Source: Pseudonocardia bannensis
GTDB taxonomy: Bacteria; Actinomycetota; Actinomycetes; Mycobacteriales; Pseudonocardiaceae
Direction of reading: 5' to 3'
Assembly (NCBI RefSeq): GCF_012911875.1
Contig: NZ_JAAXKZ010000005.1
Location: 1-64,000, forward strand
Length of the DNA stretch: 64,000 bases
This document shows, in pieces, positions 7,683 to 15,848 of this stretch. The notes below the pieces were generated by a model. That model saw only the letters and a list, made by a program, of their open reading frames with translations, was not told the DNA's origin and ran no database searches. Position 1 is the stretch's first letter; each line of letters opens with the position of its first letter. Position numbers and translations under genes: made by a program.

Positions 7683-7957
7683 CCCGCACCGACTGGCGTC
7701 GCGCTGCTGTGTACGCGCAGGTCGACCCGGAGCTGTTCTACCCCGTCGACGAGACCCCGCGTTCGCCCGCGATCGCTGCGGCGCTGCGGGTGTGCGCCGG
7801 CTGCCCGGTCCGGGCAGTGTGCCTGGCCGACGCCCTGGCCTCGGAGGACCCGGCCCGGCGATGGGGTGTCATCGGCGGCACCACACCCGCCCAGCGCACG
7901 CTCCTGTTCGCCGCTGCCCGCCCGAGCGGTGCCGACGGTGGGGCGGTGGCGGCATGA
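7679..7957 (+). CDS. WhiB-like protein lacking the first cysteine
   Basis: The protein has 92 residues. DPELFYP (16-22), C39-x2-C42-x5-C48 and a GVIGGTT turn (family GVWGG) identify the Wbl fold, which normally binds a 4Fe-4S cluster with four Cys and partners the sigma factor. The first Cys, expected in AVCAQVDPELF, is Tyr12 here, so only three ligands remain. Cluster binding may be altered or lost. It is coupled to both neighbours by 4-base overlaps. Confidence 0.85.
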   Translation: MTRTDWRRAAVYAQVDPELFYPVDETPRSPAIAAALRVCAGCPVRAVCLADALASEDPARRWGVIGGTTPAQRTLLFAAARPSGADGGAVAA

Positions 7958-8271
7958 ACCGGAAGCCTCGCTCCACCGTCAAGGGCTCGTCGACATCCGG
8001 TCGGGGGCGGTGGGTGGTGGAGAACGACGAGTTTGCCGCGTTCTCCCGCCGCATCGTGCGCATCGCTGGCCGGCGTGTCGCCTCGGGTGATGTGGATGCG
8101 CTCCCGGAGCTTGCGGCGTTGTCGGCCGCGGTCGATGCCGCGATCACCGATGCGGTGACCGGGCTGCGCTCGGCCGGCTTCTCGTGTGGCGAGATCGCGC
8201 CCCGGCTCGGGGTGACCCGGCAGGCCGCGCACCAGCGCTGGTCCGCCACGACCGTGGGGGAGGTGGCGTGA
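7954..8271 (+). CDS. Small helix-turn-helix protein
   Basis: The protein has 105 residues. The C-terminal part GFSCGEIAPRLGVTRQAAHQRW (about 76-97) is a clear helix-turn-helix like sigma region 4 or MarR-type recognition helices. The N-terminal 25 residues are basic and Ser/Gly-rich. The ATG overlaps the previous stop (ATGA), and the TGA overlaps the translocase start (TGATG). It is probably a local regulator or accessory DNA-binding protein of the element. Confidence 0.7.
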   Translation: MNRKPRSTVKGSSTSGRGRWVVENDEFAAFSRRIVRIAGRRVASGDVDALPELAALSAAVDAAITDAVTGLRSAGFSCGEIAPRLGVTRQAAHQRWSATTVGEVA

Positions 8272-9857
8272 TGTCGGGGCAACTCGTGTGGCTGGTGATC
8301 CTCGGCGGTGCCGGGATGTGGGTGCTTTACAAGGTCGGCCAGTTCATTACCAACGTTCTGGAGGCCTTGGCTGCGATCGCCGTGGTGTTCGTGACGGCGT
8401 GGCTGGTGGTGAAGGCTGTCTACCGCGGCGCTCGGTGGCTGTACCGGCACCCGCGCTCTTCGGCCGCCGGCTTGGCCGCGCTGTTGTGGATGTGGCTGTT
8501 CGGGCTGGTCTCGCTCGTCATCACCGCGGCCGTGGTCGCGGCAGCGTTCGGGGTGTGGCGCTGGTGGGACCTGGCCTCGTTCGAACCCTGGGCCGGGCGC
8601 CGGCTGCGCGGCTGGTGGCAGCGGTGGATGGTCTACGCCCGGCACATGCCCGACTGGCTGCGCGCTTGCGGGCTCACCGTCGCCGACCAGGGCGGCCCGG
8701 TCACGGTTGCGGTCACCCCGTTCCGCCGGACCGCCGTCGCGCCGAAGGTCAACCCGCGCCGCGAGCAGACCCCGCGGATCGTCACGGTGCGCTCGGGTCC
8801 GTCGTGGGATGAGGTGCAGGTGCGCCTGGTGCCGGGGCAGACCCCGGAGGACTACGACCAGGCCGCCCGCGCTCTGGCCGTGGCCCGCGGGGTGTCCCGG
8901 TGCCAGATCCGCGAGCTCGGCCCGGACCTGGTCTCCATCGACTACCAGCGCGTGGATCGCCTGGCCGAAGTGGTGGCGTGCCAATCGCTGATGGCGCTGC
9001 GGTCGGTGCGCGGGGAGGACATCGACCTGCGGAAGGTGTGGTCCGGGAAGACCGAGTACGGCACCGACTGGACCCAGCCTCTCGTGGGCGGGCACACCCT
9101 CACCGCCGGCGCGACCGGCGCGGGCAAGAACAGCGTCGGCTGGGCACCCATCGTGTCCATGGCCCCAGCCATCCGCGATGGCCTGGTGCAGGTGTCGGCG
9201 ATCGACCCGAAAGGCATGGAGCTGGCCTACGGGCGGCGGATCTTCTCCCGCTACGCCGTCACCTCCGCCGACGCCCTGGCGCTGCTCGACGACCTGGTCG
9301 ACGGGATGGAGAAGCGCAAGGCTGAGTTCGCCGGCCACAAGCGGGAAGTCCCGATCTCGCGCGAGCACCCGATGGAGCTGCTGGAGTTCGACGAGATCGG
9401 CGCCCTGATCCGCTACGTCGGTGACCGCAAGACCCGCGAAGCGATCATCGACCGGGTCGCCCTGCTCACCACCCAAGGGCGGGCCCTCGGGTACACGGTG
9501 CGCGGCTACGTGCAGGAACCCACCAAGGACACGGTGCCGGTACGGGAGCTGTTCCCCCGCCGCATCTGCCTGCGGGTGGCCTCGAAGACCCACGTGGGGA
9601 TGGTGCTCGGGGACCAGGCCTACGACCGCGGAGCGTGGGCCAACCGCATCCCCGAGTCCGTACCCGGTGTCGGGTACATCTTCGGGGAGGGCATCCGCGA
9701 ACCGCTGCGCATCCGCGCCGGCTGGGTGCCGGACCTGGCGATCAAGATGCTGGAGGAGTTCGTCGCCGGCCCCGCGCCGCTCGTCGACGGCGGCAAGGTC
9801 CTGGCCTTGCCCGCTCCGGCGCCGGCCGAGCCGGAGACCTCTGGTGGTGCCGCGTGA
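8271..9857 (+). CDS. FtsK/SpoIIIE-type conjugative DNA translocase (Tra)
   Basis: The protein has 528 residues. Hydrophobic segments in the first 110 residues anchor it in the membrane, followed by a Walker A GATGAGKNS (about 280-288) and a Walker B LLEFDEIGAL (about 369-378). AICE Tra proteins form a hexameric pump that moves double-stranded plasmid DNA between mycelia, and a single such protein suffices for transfer. Walker A ends KN-S where most members have KS or KT, but this variant occurs in AICE translocases. The start overlaps the upstream stop (TGATG), and the stop overlaps the rep GTG. Confidence 0.92.
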   Translation: MSGQLVWLVILGGAGMWVLYKVGQFITNVLEALAAIAVVFVTAWLVVKAVYRGARWLYRHPRSSAAGLAALLWMWLFGLVSLVITAAVVAAAFGVWRWWDLASFEPWAGRRLRGWWQRWMVYARHMPDWLRACGLTVADQGGPVTVAVTPFRRTAVAPKVNPRREQTPRIVTVRSGPSWDEVQVRLVPGQTPEDYDQAARALAVARGVSRCQIRELGPDLVSIDYQRVDRLAEVVACQSLMALRSVRGEDIDLRKVWSGKTEYGTDWTQPLVGGHTLTAGATGAGKNSVGWAPIVSMAPAIRDGLVQVSAIDPKGMELAYGRRIFSRYAVTSADALALLDDLVDGMEKRKAEFAGHKREVPISREHPMELLEFDEIGALIRYVGDRKTREAIIDRVALLTTQGRALGYTVRGYVQEPTKDTVPVRELFPRRICLRVASKTHVGMVLGDQAYDRGAWANRIPESVPGVGYIFGEGIREPLRIRAGWVPDLAIKMLEEFVAGPAPLVDGGKVLALPAPAPAEPETSGGAA

Positions 9858-11506
9858 GCGCCGTCGCCACCGCGGCGGTGGCGCCGATCAATCAGGACCA
9901 GCTCACCCGCGCGCAGAAGGCGCTCCTGTCGCTGTCCGGGGACGTCGCCCGGAAGCTCGCCGAAGACCACGGTGTCTGCGTCCGACCGTTGGCGCTGCGG
10001 CGGATCGACCTGTCCTCCGGTCGGGTCGACGTCGTGCCGGTGCCGTGTGGGTCGACGCGGGAGGACGTGTGTAGGCCGTGCGCGGACAAGGCTCGCCGGC
10101 TGCGGATAGTGCAGTGCCGGGAAGGCTGGCACCTCGAGGAAGAACCGATCCCGCCCCGGGTGGAGCCGACCGCGCAGCAGAAGGAGCTGATGGCCACCCG
10201 CTCGGACTTGCACGCCGCCTACACGCTGGCTCGCGCCCAGGGCGATGAGGACAGGTGCGAGGAGATCCGGGCCGTCGTCAGCGAGCTGGACGGTGAAATC
10301 CGCGCCCTCGGCATCCGCGGCCCACTCGCACCCCTGGACCCACCGGCCCGGGTGGTGAAGCGTTCGACCCGCCGCCGCCAGGACGCACCGAACCTGCCGC
10401 GCCGCAAGGTGGAGAACCGCACCGTGGGCCAGACCTTCGGCGGCCGGTATCGCCCGTCGACGTTCCTGACCCTGACCCTCGACTCGTACGGCCCCGTCGA
10501 CGAGCACGGGGCAGCGTTGCACCCGGACCGCTACGACTACCGCCGGGCGGCTCGGGACGCGATCCACTTCCCGAAGATCGTCGATCGGTTCTGGCAGAAC
10601 ACCCGCCGCTGCGTCGGGTGGGATGTGCAGTACTTCGGCACCGTCGAACCGCAACGCCGCGGTGCACCGCACTTCCACGCCGCCATCCGCGGCAGCATCC
10701 CGCGCGCCGAGCTGCGCGCCATCGCCGCCGCGACGTATCACCAGGTGTGGTGGCCGGCGCACGACGAGATCGTCTACGGCGGGGAGCACATGCCGCGGTG
10801 GGACGACCGGTCGAAGGGGTTCGTGGACCCGCACACCCGGGAGCCGCTGCCGACGTGGGCGGAAGCCACCGACCCGGAGAACCTGACCCGGCCGGCGCAC
10901 ACCGTCACCTTCGGCGCCCAGGTTCACGTCAAGGGCATCCTCGGCGGGACCGAAGAGGCCGGGAGACATATCGGCTACCTGACGAAATATCTGACCAAGC
11001 ACGTCGCCCAGGCCGCTGGCCTCGACGAGAACGCGCCAGCCCGGCTCCGGGAGCATCACCGCCGACTCGTCGCGGAGCTGGCCATCACGCCGTGCTCGCC
11101 GACGTGTGGGGTGTGGCTGCTCTACGGCGTCCAGCCCAAGGGCGCCCGGCTCTCCACGATCCCGGGGCAGTGCAAGGGCAAGGCGCACAAGGCCGAACAC
11201 CTCGGCATCGCCGGCCGCCGCGTCCTGGTCTCGCGGAAGTGGTCGAACAAGACCCTCGACGACCACCGGGCCGAACGCGCCGCCTTCGTTCGGCAACTCC
11301 TCGACCGCGCCGGTGTGCGCCCTGGCTACGCCGTCGATGACGGGCCGTTCGAGTGGGAGAAAACCAAGGCCGGCGACCCGGACGTGCCCACCAGACCGGC
11401 GCTGCTGCTGCACGCGATCAGCCAACGACAACGCTGGAAGGCCGACTACGAAGCGGCCCAGACGATCGCGGGAGATCTTTCGGCAACTGAGGGGGCGGCG
11501 GCATGA
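9854..11506 (+). CDS. RepSA-like rolling-circle replication initiator
   Basis: The protein has 550 residues from a GTG overlapping the tra stop (GTGA). A cysteine-rich N-terminal part (CRPCADKARRL, about 74-84) may bind zinc. HUH nuclease signatures follow: TFLTLTLDS, then PHFHAAI (about 271-277) with the two metal-binding His, and GYLTKYLTKH (about 374-383) with the nicking Tyr. AICE Rep proteins nick at the double-strand origin to replicate the excised circle. The origin itself was not located. Rep, Xis and Int are translationally coupled as in pSAM2. Confidence 0.92.
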   Translation: MSAVATAAVAPINQDQLTRAQKALLSLSGDVARKLAEDHGVCVRPLALRRIDLSSGRVDVVPVPCGSTREDVCRPCADKARRLRIVQCREGWHLEEEPIPPRVEPTAQQKELMATRSDLHAAYTLARAQGDEDRCEEIRAVVSELDGEIRALGIRGPLAPLDPPARVVKRSTRRRQDAPNLPRRKVENRTVGQTFGGRYRPSTFLTLTLDSYGPVDEHGAALHPDRYDYRRAARDAIHFPKIVDRFWQNTRRCVGWDVQYFGTVEPQRRGAPHFHAAIRGSIPRAELRAIAAATYHQVWWPAHDEIVYGGEHMPRWDDRSKGFVDPHTREPLPTWAEATDPENLTRPAHTVTFGAQVHVKGILGGTEEAGRHIGYLTKYLTKHVAQAAGLDENAPARLREHHRRLVAELAITPCSPTCGVWLLYGVQPKGARLSTIPGQCKGKAHKAEHLGIAGRRVLVSRKWSNKTLDDHRAERAAFVRQLLDRAGVRPGYAVDDGPFEWEKTKAGDPDVPTRPALLLHAISQRQRWKADYEAAQTIAGDLSATEGAAA

Positions 11507-11685
11507 GGGACGAGCGGCTGACGGTGGCGGAGGTGTGCGCGGAGCTGCGGATCGCGCGGTCCACCTTCTACGAGTGGCGGGCCAAGGGGCGGGCGCCGCG
11601 CTGCATCAAGCTCCCGAACGGAGATCTGCGGGTCCGACGCTCGGAGTTCGACCGCTGGCAAACAGCGCATGAGGACGCGGCATGA
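11503..11685 (+). CDS. xis: Excisionase (AlpA/MerR-like HTH)
   Basis: This 60-residue winged-helix protein has LTVAEVCAELRIARSTFYEW near the start and LRVRRSEFDRW near the end, the standard excisionase fold that bends DNA at att so that Int removes the element. It overlaps the rep stop (ATGA) and its own stop overlaps the int start, giving a rep-xis-int cassette. Confidence 0.9.
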   Translation: MRDERLTVAEVCAELRIARSTFYEWRAKGRAPRCIKLPNGDLRVRRSEFDRWQTAHEDAA

Positions 11686-13061
11686 TGGACGCCGAGACGA
11701 GCTACGACGTCAAGATCTGGAACCTGCAGAAGTACGAGGGCACCCGAACGACGAGCCATCGGGTGCGCTGGTCGGTCGCCGGCCGGCAGTGGCGACAGTC
11801 GTTCCGAACCTCTGCCCTGGCTGACGCGTTCCGCTCAGAGTTGGTGCAGGCGGCACGCCGCGGTGAAGCCTTCGTGGTGGACTCCGGCCGGCCGGTGTCG
11901 ATGGAGCGGGCCGAACGGCAGGTGCCCTGGCTGGTGTTCGCGCGGGAGTACGCCGCGATGAAGTGGCCGCACCTCGCACCGAACTCACGGCGCAACACCG
12001 CTCGGGCGCTCACGAACGCCACACTCGCCCTGATCACCAGCGATCGGGGGCGGCCCGCCGATGATCTGCTGCGCAAGGCGATGACGAGCTGGGCGTTCAA
12101 CATCGCCGCCAACCGCACCGGACCGCCGCCCGACGACATCGCCACCGCACTCGCCTGGCTCGAACGCACCACCCGGCCAGTCTCGGAACTCGAACGGCCG
12201 GCCGTTGCTCGGGCCGTCCTCGACGCGCTGACCGTCACCAACGCCGGCGAACCCGCGGCACCCGGCACGGTGCAACGACTCCGGGGAGTGGTCGTGAACG
12301 CCGCCGAATACGCGGTGGAGCGCCGGCTCCTGGCCCGGAACCCGATCACGCACCTGTCGTGGAAGGCGCCGCGCACCGTGCAGACCGTGGACCGACGTGT
12401 GGTGGTGAATCCCGACCAGGCTCGGCAACTGCTCGACGCCGTCGCCAGGGAGAAGCCCAGCGGGGCAGGGCTCGTGGCCTTCTTCGGCGCCATGTACTAC
12501 TCGGCTCTCCGGCCGGCGGAAGCGGCGACGCTGCGGAAGTCGAACCTCTCCCTGCCTGAGGAAGGTTGGGGCGAGCTGGTGCTGGAGACCTCGACGCCGG
12601 CGGCCGGGGCCTCGTGGACGGACAGCGGGCACCGGCGCGAGGAACGTCAGCTGAAGCACCGGGCTCGTGGCGAGACCCGCGTGGTGCCGTCACCGCCGGC
12701 GTTGACCGCGCTCCTGCACACGCACCTGACGAACTTCGGCACCGGCGCGGACGGTCTGCTGTTCCGTGGCGTGCGCGGCGGGCAACTCGCGGAGAGCACG
12801 TATTGCCGTGTCTGGAGGAAGGCACGGGCCGCCTCCCTCTCCCCCGCCGAGAGCGCGTCGCCGATGGCACGTCGGCCCTACGACCTCCGCCACGCCGCGG
12901 TGTCGACGTGGCTCAACGCCGGTGTGCCGCCGACCCAGGTCGCCGAGTGGGCCGGGCACAGCGTCGCCGTGCTGCTCCAGATCTACGCCAAGTGCCTCGC
13001 CGGCCAGGAGGACGCGGCCCGCCGCCGCATCGCCGCTGCGCTCGGGGACGCCGAACTTTGA
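11682..13061 (+). CDS. int: Tyrosine integrase of the AICE
   Basis: The protein has 459 residues, normal for AICE integrases. The N-terminal arm-binding part runs to about 110 and a core-binding SAM-like domain spans about 120-220. The catalytic residues are R277 (ALRPAEA), the YDLRH box with R403 and H404, H426 (WAGHS) and nucleophile Y435 (QIYAK). It recombines attP on the element with the tRNA att site. The gene is adjacent to the right att core. Its C-terminal half has a decayed paralogue at 956-1464 that ends next to the left att core. Confidence 0.96.
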   Translation: MMDAETSYDVKIWNLQKYEGTRTTSHRVRWSVAGRQWRQSFRTSALADAFRSELVQAARRGEAFVVDSGRPVSMERAERQVPWLVFAREYAAMKWPHLAPNSRRNTARALTNATLALITSDRGRPADDLLRKAMTSWAFNIAANRTGPPPDDIATALAWLERTTRPVSELERPAVARAVLDALTVTNAGEPAAPGTVQRLRGVVVNAAEYAVERRLLARNPITHLSWKAPRTVQTVDRRVVVNPDQARQLLDAVAREKPSGAGLVAFFGAMYYSALRPAEAATLRKSNLSLPEEGWGELVLETSTPAAGASWTDSGHRREERQLKHRARGETRVVPSPPALTALLHTHLTNFGTGADGLLFRGVRGGQLAESTYCRVWRKARAASLSPAESASPMARRPYDLRHAAVSTWLNAGVPPTQVAEWAGHSVAVLLQIYAKCLAGQEDAARRRIAAALGDAEL

Positions 13062-13075
13062 CACGCATTTGCCAC
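13052..13075 (+). other. 24-bp motif shared by both element ends
   Basis: This motif matches 1604-1627 in 20 of 24 positions (shared CGAACTTTG, CACG, ATT and CAC blocks). One copy covers the last codons of int near attR and the other lies 67 bp inside attL, both in the same orientation. They may be arm-type integrase or Xis sites, or one may be a relic of an older int end. Confidence 0.45.
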
Positions 13076-13125
13076 GGACAGCCGGTGACGACTCGTGCCC
13101 CCCGGACGCCACCGGACTGCACAAG

Positions 13126-13167
13126 ATCGCCCGCCGGTCAGGAACACCCTGGTCGGCGGGCGATTTT
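13126..13167 (+). terminator. Terminator of the rep-xis-int operon
   Basis: An 11-bp perfect inverted repeat (ATCGCCCGCCG with CGGCGGGCGAT) encloses a 17-nt loop and ends in TTTT. It lies between the int stop and the right att core, and can also stop reading from the opposite strand. Confidence 0.8.
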
Positions 13168-13180
13168 GCTGGTTGCGGGT

Positions 13181-13228
13181 GGGTGCCCCCGGTGGGACTC
13201 GAACCCACACTGTGACCCTTTTAAGGGG
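13181..13228 (+). repeat. Right att core (48 bp) inside the tRNA gene
   Basis: Identical to 1490-1537. It covers the tRNA from its 3' end to the anticodon loop, so the element brought its own copy of the tRNA 3' half and kept the gene intact. The tRNA 5' half (13229-13257) belongs to the chromosome. Confidence 0.93.
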
Positions 13229-13257
13229 CCTGCCTCTGCCGATTGGGCTACGGGGGC
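13184..13257 (-). tRNA. tRNA with anticodon UAA (Leu by anticodon), short variable arm
   Basis: The 74-nt gene folds as acceptor GCCCCCG/CGGGGGC, a D arm containing GGCAGAGGC, anticodon stem GGCCC/GGGTC, T arm GTGGG/CCCAC and discriminator A. CCA is not encoded. The 7-nt anticodon loop is CTTAAAA, giving anticodon UAA, which reads UUA. Bacterial tRNA-Leu normally has a long variable arm, but here that region is only five bases (ACAGT). The amino-acid identity is therefore less certain than the gene itself. It is the integration target of the AICE. Confidence 0.85.
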
Positions 13258-13300
13258 GCGCAGCCAGCCTACGGGGCCGAGCCACGCACCCCCGTCACAT

Positions 13301-14692
13301 TCAGGCGCTCGGCCGGGCCGCAGTCGCGTGCGTCGTGTCGGCCAGCACCTCGTGCGCAGGCGGACCCGGGGGCCTCGGGTTGCCCGCCACCCGGCTGAAC
13401 TCGGCACGCGGGTCGTGGATCTGGCCGAGTGCGACGACCTCGCGGCCCAGCACCAGCGCCCCGGTCCAGTCGAAGACGATCCGGATCCGGCGGTTCCACG
13501 TGGGCATCCGGCTCACGTGGTACGTGCGGTGCATGAACCACGCGACGATGCCGCGCAGCTTGATGCCGTAGATCTCCGCCACGCCCTTGTACAGACCGAG
13601 GCTGGCCACGGAACCCGCGTACGAGTGCTTGTACTGCTTGAGCGTCTTGCCACGCAGGTAGGCGACGATGTTGTCGCCGAGCACCTTGGCCTGCCGCACG
13701 GCGTGCTGCGCCGAGGGGCTGGTCGTGGCGTTCGGGTCGTCCTTCGACAGGTCGGGCACCGCGGCACAGTCACCCGCGCTCCAGACGTCGGGCATCCCGA
13801 CAACCTGCAGGGCTGCGGTGCACTTGACCCGGCCGCGCTCGTCGCGGGGCAGGTCGGTGTTCTCCAGCATCGGGTTCGGCTTGACGCCGGCGGTCCAGAT
13901 GATGGTGTCGGTGTCGAACTCGGTGCCGTCGTCGAGCTTGACGTGGCCGCCCTCCATCGACAGCACCCGGGTGTCGAGGTTGACCTCGATGTCCGCGTCG
14001 AGCAGCCGCTCGACGGTGTAGCGACCCATCTTCGGGCCGACCTCGGGCATGATCCGGTTGGCCGCCTCCACGAGCACCCAGCGGATGTCCTCGCGGTTGA
14101 TGTTCTCGTAGTACCGGCTCGCGTAGCGGGCCATGTCGGCCAGCTCGGCCAACGCCTCGATGCCGGCGTACCCACCGCCGACCACCAGGAAGGTCAACAG
14201 CCGGCGGCGCAGCGCGGGATCGGCCGTCGTGGACGCCGCATCCATCCGCGACAGCACGTGGTTGCGCAGGTAGATGGCCTCACCGACGGTCTTGAACGCG
14301 ATACCGCGCTCCGCGAGCCCGGGCACCGGCAGGACCCGGGCGACCGATCCCGGCGCCACAACCAGGATGTCGTAGCCGATCTTCGTGACGTGCCCGGCGG
14401 CGAGCTCGGCGGTGACCTCGCGACGAGCGTGGTTGATCTCGGTGACCCGGCCGGTGAGGTGGTGGCACTTCCGCAGCACCCGGCGCAGCGGAACCACGAC
14501 GTGGCGGGGCTCGATCGAACCGGCCGCCGCCTCGGGCAGGAACGGTTGGTAGGTCATGTGCGACTGAGGGTCGATCACCGTGACCGACGCTTCCCCGCGG
14601 CGCAGCTTCTTCTGCAGTTGCAGAGCCGTGTACATGCCGACGTATCCGCCGCCGACCACGAGGATCCTGGTGTTGCCCGCCATACCTGTCAT
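13301..14692 (-). CDS. ndh: Type II NADH:quinone oxidoreductase (NDH-2)
   Basis: This 463-residue flavoprotein passes electrons from NADH to menaquinone without pumping protons. An FAD-binding GGGYVGMYTA motif is at the N-terminus, an NAD-binding VVGGGYAGIEA at about residues 167-177, and a second FAD motif VWSAGDCAAVP at about 313-323. The C-terminal AWFMHRTYH region resembles the amphipathic membrane-binding part of the family. A second ATG three codons in (14683) is possible. It faces the tRNA and lies outside the element. Confidence 0.9.
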   Translation of the reverse strand: MTGMAGNTRILVVGGGYVGMYTALQLQKKLRRGEASVTVIDPQSHMTYQPFLPEAAAGSIEPRHVVVPLRRVLRKCHHLTGRVTEINHARREVTAELAAGHVTKIGYDILVVAPGSVARVLPVPGLAERGIAFKTVGEAIYLRNHVLSRMDAASTTADPALRRRLLTFLVVGGGYAGIEALAELADMARYASRYYENINREDIRWVLVEAANRIMPEVGPKMGRYTVERLLDADIEVNLDTRVLSMEGGHVKLDDGTEFDTDTIIWTAGVKPNPMLENTDLPRDERGRVKCTAALQVVGMPDVWSAGDCAAVPDLSKDDPNATTSPSAQHAVRQAKVLGDNIVAYLRGKTLKQYKHSYAGSVASLGLYKGVAEIYGIKLRGIVAWFMHRTYHVSRMPTWNRRIRIVFDWTGALVLGREVVALGQIHDPRAEFSRVAGNPRPPGPPAHEVLADTTHATAARPSA

Positions 14693-15114
14693 GTTCCCAC
14701 CGGCGCCGCGATTGATCCCAATCGCGGAGGCCGAATCGTGTTACGTCACACCCGCTTTACGTGCAAGACCCCCGGCCGTGTGACCAGCACCACCGCGCGG
14801 TGGCGCTCAGGCTGCCCGCGGGCCGGCGGGCGGGGCGTCGAAATGCCTGCTCATGCGGCGATGACGACGGGCGGACACACCGCATCGAGGCTCGGCCTCT
14901 AGGAGGAGCAGATCGTGGAACTCGACCGGAATGGCCCCCCAACAACAGCCGGTAGCAACCGGGCTGTCGATCCCACCGGCAAATGAGACGAACCACCTGT
15001 ATGGCTTCTTTCGGGTGATCCAATGGCCGGCCGGAACGCGAATTCAGGGCTGGCCTCCGCGGCGGTGATGGCCCGCGCCCGGACCGTCGGCGCGCGGCGA
15101 GCCGCCGCCCGGTC
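14693..15114. other. Intergenic region with small-ORF candidates
   Basis: This 422-bp gap between ndh and the glycosylase gene holds no known gene. It contains a 23-codon frame at 14915 behind a near-perfect ribosome site, and immediately before it a 19-codon frame from ATG 14842 to TAG 14901. The rest shows only GC-rich partial hairpins. Confidence 0.6.
14915..14986 (+). CDS. Putative small protein (23 aa)
   Basis: AGGAGGAG ends six bases before a GTG that opens 23 codons ending in TGA. The peptide starts VELDRNGPPTTAG and ends VDPTGK. The strong ribosome site in an otherwise empty region argues for translation. No function is recognised. It has no Cys, no hydrophobic segment and no RiPP-type leader that I can identify. 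Confidence 0.5.
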   Translation: MELDRNGPPTTAGSNRAVDPTGK

Positions 15115-15846
15115 TCAGACGGTGACGATGCCGGCGTGGTCCGCCGCCGCGCGCAGCACGTCCTCCAGCATCGCGGGGGTGAGCCGGCCGGTGAACGTGT
15201 TCTGCTGGCTCACGTGATAGCTGCCGAACAGGTGCAGCGGCTCACGGCCGGGCGCGACCGGGGGCAGTTCGACGTGCGCGCCGTGCCCGAAGCGGGGCAA
15301 CGGTCGGGGCACCGCCCAGCCCGACTCGGCCAGGACCGGCAGCAACGCCTGCCAACCGAACCCGCCGAGCACGACCACAGCGCGGACGGTGGGCGTCAAC
15401 AGCGCCAGCTCCGCCGTCAACCACCGACGGCAGGTGTCGCGCTCGGTGGGCGTCGGCTTGTTGGCCGGTGGGGCGCAGCGCACCGGGGAAGACATCCGGG
15501 TATCGCGCAGGGCCAGCCCGTCGTGTGCGTGCACCGCCGTCGGCTGGTTCGCAAGCCCGACGGCGTGCAGCGCCGCGAAGAGGACGTCGCCCGATCGATC
15601 ACCGGTGAACATCCGGCCGGTGCGGTTGGCCCCGTGCGCGGCCGGGGCCAGGCCGACGATCAGCAGCTTCGCGTCGGCCGGGCCGAAGCCGGGCACCGGG
15701 CGTCCCCAGTACTCCTGGTCACGAAACGCCGCCCGCTTCTCCACCGCGACCTTCTCCCGCCAGGCGACGAGCCGTGGGCAGGCCCGACAGTCGGTGATGG
15801 CGGCGTCGAGTTCCGGGATGCTGCGGAGCTTGCGGGGCGGCGGCAT
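15115..15846 (-). CDS. Family 5 uracil-DNA glycosylase (UdgB)
   Basis: This 243-residue enzyme removes uracil and some other deaminated bases from DNA. Family 5 motifs are [19 protein letters not shown] (about 65-83) and [13 protein letters not shown] near the C-terminus (His in the active site). Four cysteines for a 4Fe-4S cluster lie in DCRACP near residue 20, in PVRCAPP, and in RDTCRRW. Its start is 2 bp from the downstream ppx stop region, suggesting a two-gene unit with ppx. Confidence 0.93.
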   Translation of the reverse strand: MPPPRKLRSIPELDAAITDCRACPRLVAWREKVAVEKRAAFRDQEYWGRPVPGFGPADAKLLIVGLAPAAHGANRTGRMFTGDRSGDVLFAALHAVGLANQPTAVHAHDGLALRDTRMSSPVRCAPPANKPTPTERDTCRRWLTAELALLTPTVRAVVVLGGFGWQALLPVLAESGWAVPRPLPRFGHGAHVELPPVAPGREPLHLFGSYHVSQQNTFTGRLTPAMLEDVLRAAADHAGIVTV

Positions 15847-15848
15847 GG

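Larger units (their letters stand above)
1490..13228 (+). mobile_element. Integrative and conjugative element (AICE) in a tRNA gene
   Basis: The element is bounded by identical 48-bp att cores and is about 11.7 kb long. It carries the standard AICE modules: GntR/UTRA repressor, Pra-type activator, WhiB-like protein, FtsK-like translocase for double-stranded DNA transfer, rolling-circle Rep, Xis and Int next to the right att core. Known relatives by architecture are pSAM2 and SLP1 of Streptomyces and the pMEA and pSE elements of Pseudonocardiales. The backbone is high-GC like the host, while the cargo at 1.9-5.8 kb is clearly AT-richer. All backbone genes look intact, so the element may still excise. 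Confidence 0.93.

Noticed and set aside
7869-9593. Minus-strand frame of 574 codons
   Set aside because: It is antisense to the HTH and FtsK-like genes and has no recognisable motif.
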